Shown here: positions 62,984 to 64,000 of the stretch, piece by piece | Layout: each line of letters opens with the position of its first letter | Position numbering within the stretch: position 1 is the first letter of the stretch | Assembly (NCBI RefSeq): GCF_009765865.1 | Contig: NZ_LMUQ01000018.1 | Location: 1-64,000, forward strand | DNA: 64,000 nt | Direction of reading: 5' to 3' | Origin: Acidisoma sp. L85 | Lineage (GTDB): Bacteria; Pseudomonadota; Alphaproteobacteria; Acetobacterales; Acetobacteraceae | Made by a program: the position numbers and the translations under genes | The notes under the pieces: model-generated | Databases searched by the model: none | Seen by the model: the letters and a program-made list of their open reading frames with translations, nothing else | What the model was told of the DNA's origin: nothing

Positions 62984-63953
62984 GTCGCGCTGCCGGGTCG
63001 AGGAGGTGGCAGCGTGCCTCGCGCGCGGGGCCCGCCGGCAGAAGCGCCGGCATCTCCTCGCATGCCGCGAAAGCATGCGGGCAGCGCGGCCGGAAGCTGC
63101 ATCCCGAAGGCAGCGCCGCAAGATCCGGCGGCGTTCCCGGCAGCTCGAACAACCGTCCGCCCTCGCGCTTCTGCAACGCCGAGAACAGCAGGCCCTGCGT
63201 GTAAGGATGCCGGGGATCCGAGAAGATCGCCTCGGCCGGACCCTGCTCGACGATGCGGCCAGCATACATGATGACGACGCGATCCGCGATGCGGCGCACC
63301 ACGCTGAGATCGTGGCTCACCAGGATCATCGCGAGCCCGGTCTCCCGACGCAGCTTCTCCAGCAGCGCGAGCACCTCGATCTGGCTGAGGAGATCGAGAG
63401 ACGTCGTCGGCTCATCGGCGACCAGAAGGTCGGGCCGGATAAGCAGAGCGAGCGCGATGCTGACACGCTGCGCCACACCGCCGCTGACCTCATGCGGATA
63501 CTTGTCCAGCACCGCCTCGGCATCGGCGATGTTGCAGCTCTGTAGCGTCTGGATGACCTCCGGCCGCAACTCCCGCCAGGGCTGCGGCAAGTGCGCGCGC
63601 AACACCTCCGCTATCTGCGCACCCATTCTGTATGCCGGATCGAAGGACAGGCGCGAGTTCTGGAAGATCATGCCGATCCCCCTCCCTCGTATATGCCGCA
63701 GCCGCTTCTCCTGATGCGGCCGCAACTCCTCGCCCTTGAAGGTGATCCGGCCACCGACATAGCGCGTCGGCGGCGAGGGCAGCAGCCAGGACAGCGACAT
63801 GCAGGTCACGGTCTTGCCGGAACCGGATTCACCGACAATGCCCAGGGATTCGCCGGATGAGATGGCGAAGGAGACATCCTCCACGGCATGCACCTCGCCC
63901 GACGGCGATCCGAAACGCACCGTCAGGCCCGAGACCTCCAGCAGCGCAGTCAC
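62976..63953 (-). CDS. dppD: Peptide-type ABC transporter ATPase (DppD-like)
   Basis: A 325-residue ATPase with Walker A GESGSGKTV, Q-loop IFQNSRLSFDPAY, signature VSGGVAQRVSIALAL, Walker B LLVADEPTTSLD and an intact switch VSHDLSVV. The C-terminal Cys-containing domain (PSGCSFRPRCPHAFAACEEM) is typical of Dpp/Opp ATPases. The start is GTG 63953, overlapping the upstream permease stop by four bases. Confidence 0.9.
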   Translation of the reverse strand: MTALLEVSGLTVRFGSPSGEVHAVEDVSFAISSGESLGIVGESGSGKTVTCMSLSWLLPSPPTRYVGGRITFKGEELRPHQEKRLRHIRGRGIGMIFQNSRLSFDPAYRMGAQIAEVLRAHLPQPWRELRPEVIQTLQSCNIADAEAVLDKYPHEVSGGVAQRVSIALALLIRPDLLVADEPTTSLDLLSQIEVLALLEKLRRETGLAMILVSHDLSVVRRIADRVVIMYAGRIVEQGPAEAIFSDPRHPYTQGLLFSALQKREGGRLFELPGTPPDLAALPSGCSFRPRCPHAFAACEEMPALLPAGPAREARCHLLDPAARRD

Positions 63954-64000
63954 AACCGGGTCCGCAGCCGGGGATCGAGCGCCACGCGCAGGCCGTCGCC
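63950..64000 (-). CDS. Peptide-type ABC transporter permease, 3' end (DppC-like)
   Basis: Seventeen codon positions at the right edge read GDGLRVALDPRLRTRL and a stop. This matches the end of DppC/OppC permeases, whose last residues commonly are LGDxLRDxLDPRLR. The rest of the gene and the upstream transporter components lie outside the window. Confidence 0.75.
   Translation of the reverse strand, partial: GDGLRVALDPRLRTRL

Noticed and set aside
62246-63271. 341-codon plus-strand frame opposite the two peptide-transporter ATPases
   Set aside because: Antisense shadow; covers two well-supported ATPases.
1-64000. Mobile elements, CRISPR arrays, tRNA or rRNA genes
   Set aside because: I looked for transposase-like frames, regular repeats and cloverleaf-type stretches and found none I could support by eye.

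Overview
The window looks like accessory, catabolism-rich DNA from an alphaproteobacterium, probably Hyphomicrobiales (Rhizobiales). The evidence is high G+C, dense operons with 1-8 nt gene overlaps, many GTG/TTG starts, and gene families typical of soil and plant-associated members of that order. I place it no more precisely. I see no rRNA, tRNA, CRISPR array, insertion sequence, integrase or replication origin.

Layout. (1) 1-6.8 kb: the first codons of an unknown gene, a zinc alcohol dehydrogenase divergent from a ribose-type (CUT2) ABC importer, and a convergent maleylacetate-reductase-like iron dehydrogenase. (2) 7.5-9 kb: a lower-G+C fatty acid desaturase beside an SDR remnant. (3) 9.3-13.2 kb: a PaoABC-type periplasmic molybdenum aldehyde oxidoreductase. 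(4) 13.9-20.9 kb: a GntR/FCD regulator, two SDRs and a second CUT2 importer; two similar CATATA/CGTATA sites lie in the control regions. (5) 21.2-23.7 kb: a cyclic-nucleotide-domain/thioredoxin-reductase-like flavoprotein without redox cysteines, and a lysozyme-like orphan. (6) 24.6-34.2 kb: one strand carrying IclR, a branched-chain-type (LIV) importer, a nitrilase, a GAF protein, an amidohydrolase and an acyl-CoA-dehydrogenase-fold oxidase. (7) 34.5-45.1 kb: a hydroxyacid dehydrogenase, then a tight operon of GntR/UTRA regulator, ADP-ribosylglycohydrolase, PfkB kinase, polyamine-type ABC importer, GH63-like glycosidase and isochorismatase-like hydrolase. (8) 45.2-56.0 kb: MarR, a UPF0280 protein, a 6-hydroxynicotinate-reductase homologue and a NicAB-type hydroxylase, divergent from the hydantoinase/oxoprolinase pair HyuAB. 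(9) 56.2-58.7 kb: LysR, an SDR lacking the usual Tyr, and an MFS pseudogene. (10) 58.8-64 kb: a peptide-type ABC importer operon with an AtzG-like subunit, an amidase, a hydroxyisobutyrate-dehydrogenase-family enzyme and an HpcH/HpaI aldolase.

How the genes work together. Five different ABC importer classes each sit with their own regulator or enzymes, so the region reads as a set of uptake-plus-degradation modules. The two most interesting are region 8 and region 7. Region 8 pairs an aerobic-type molybdenum hydroxylase with a reductase known from anaerobic nicotinate fermentation, and HyuAB is a candidate for opening the reduced lactam ring. Region 7 combines a ribosyl-hydrolase, a sugar kinase, a glycosidase and an amidohydrolase-like enzyme into a pathway whose substrate I cannot name.
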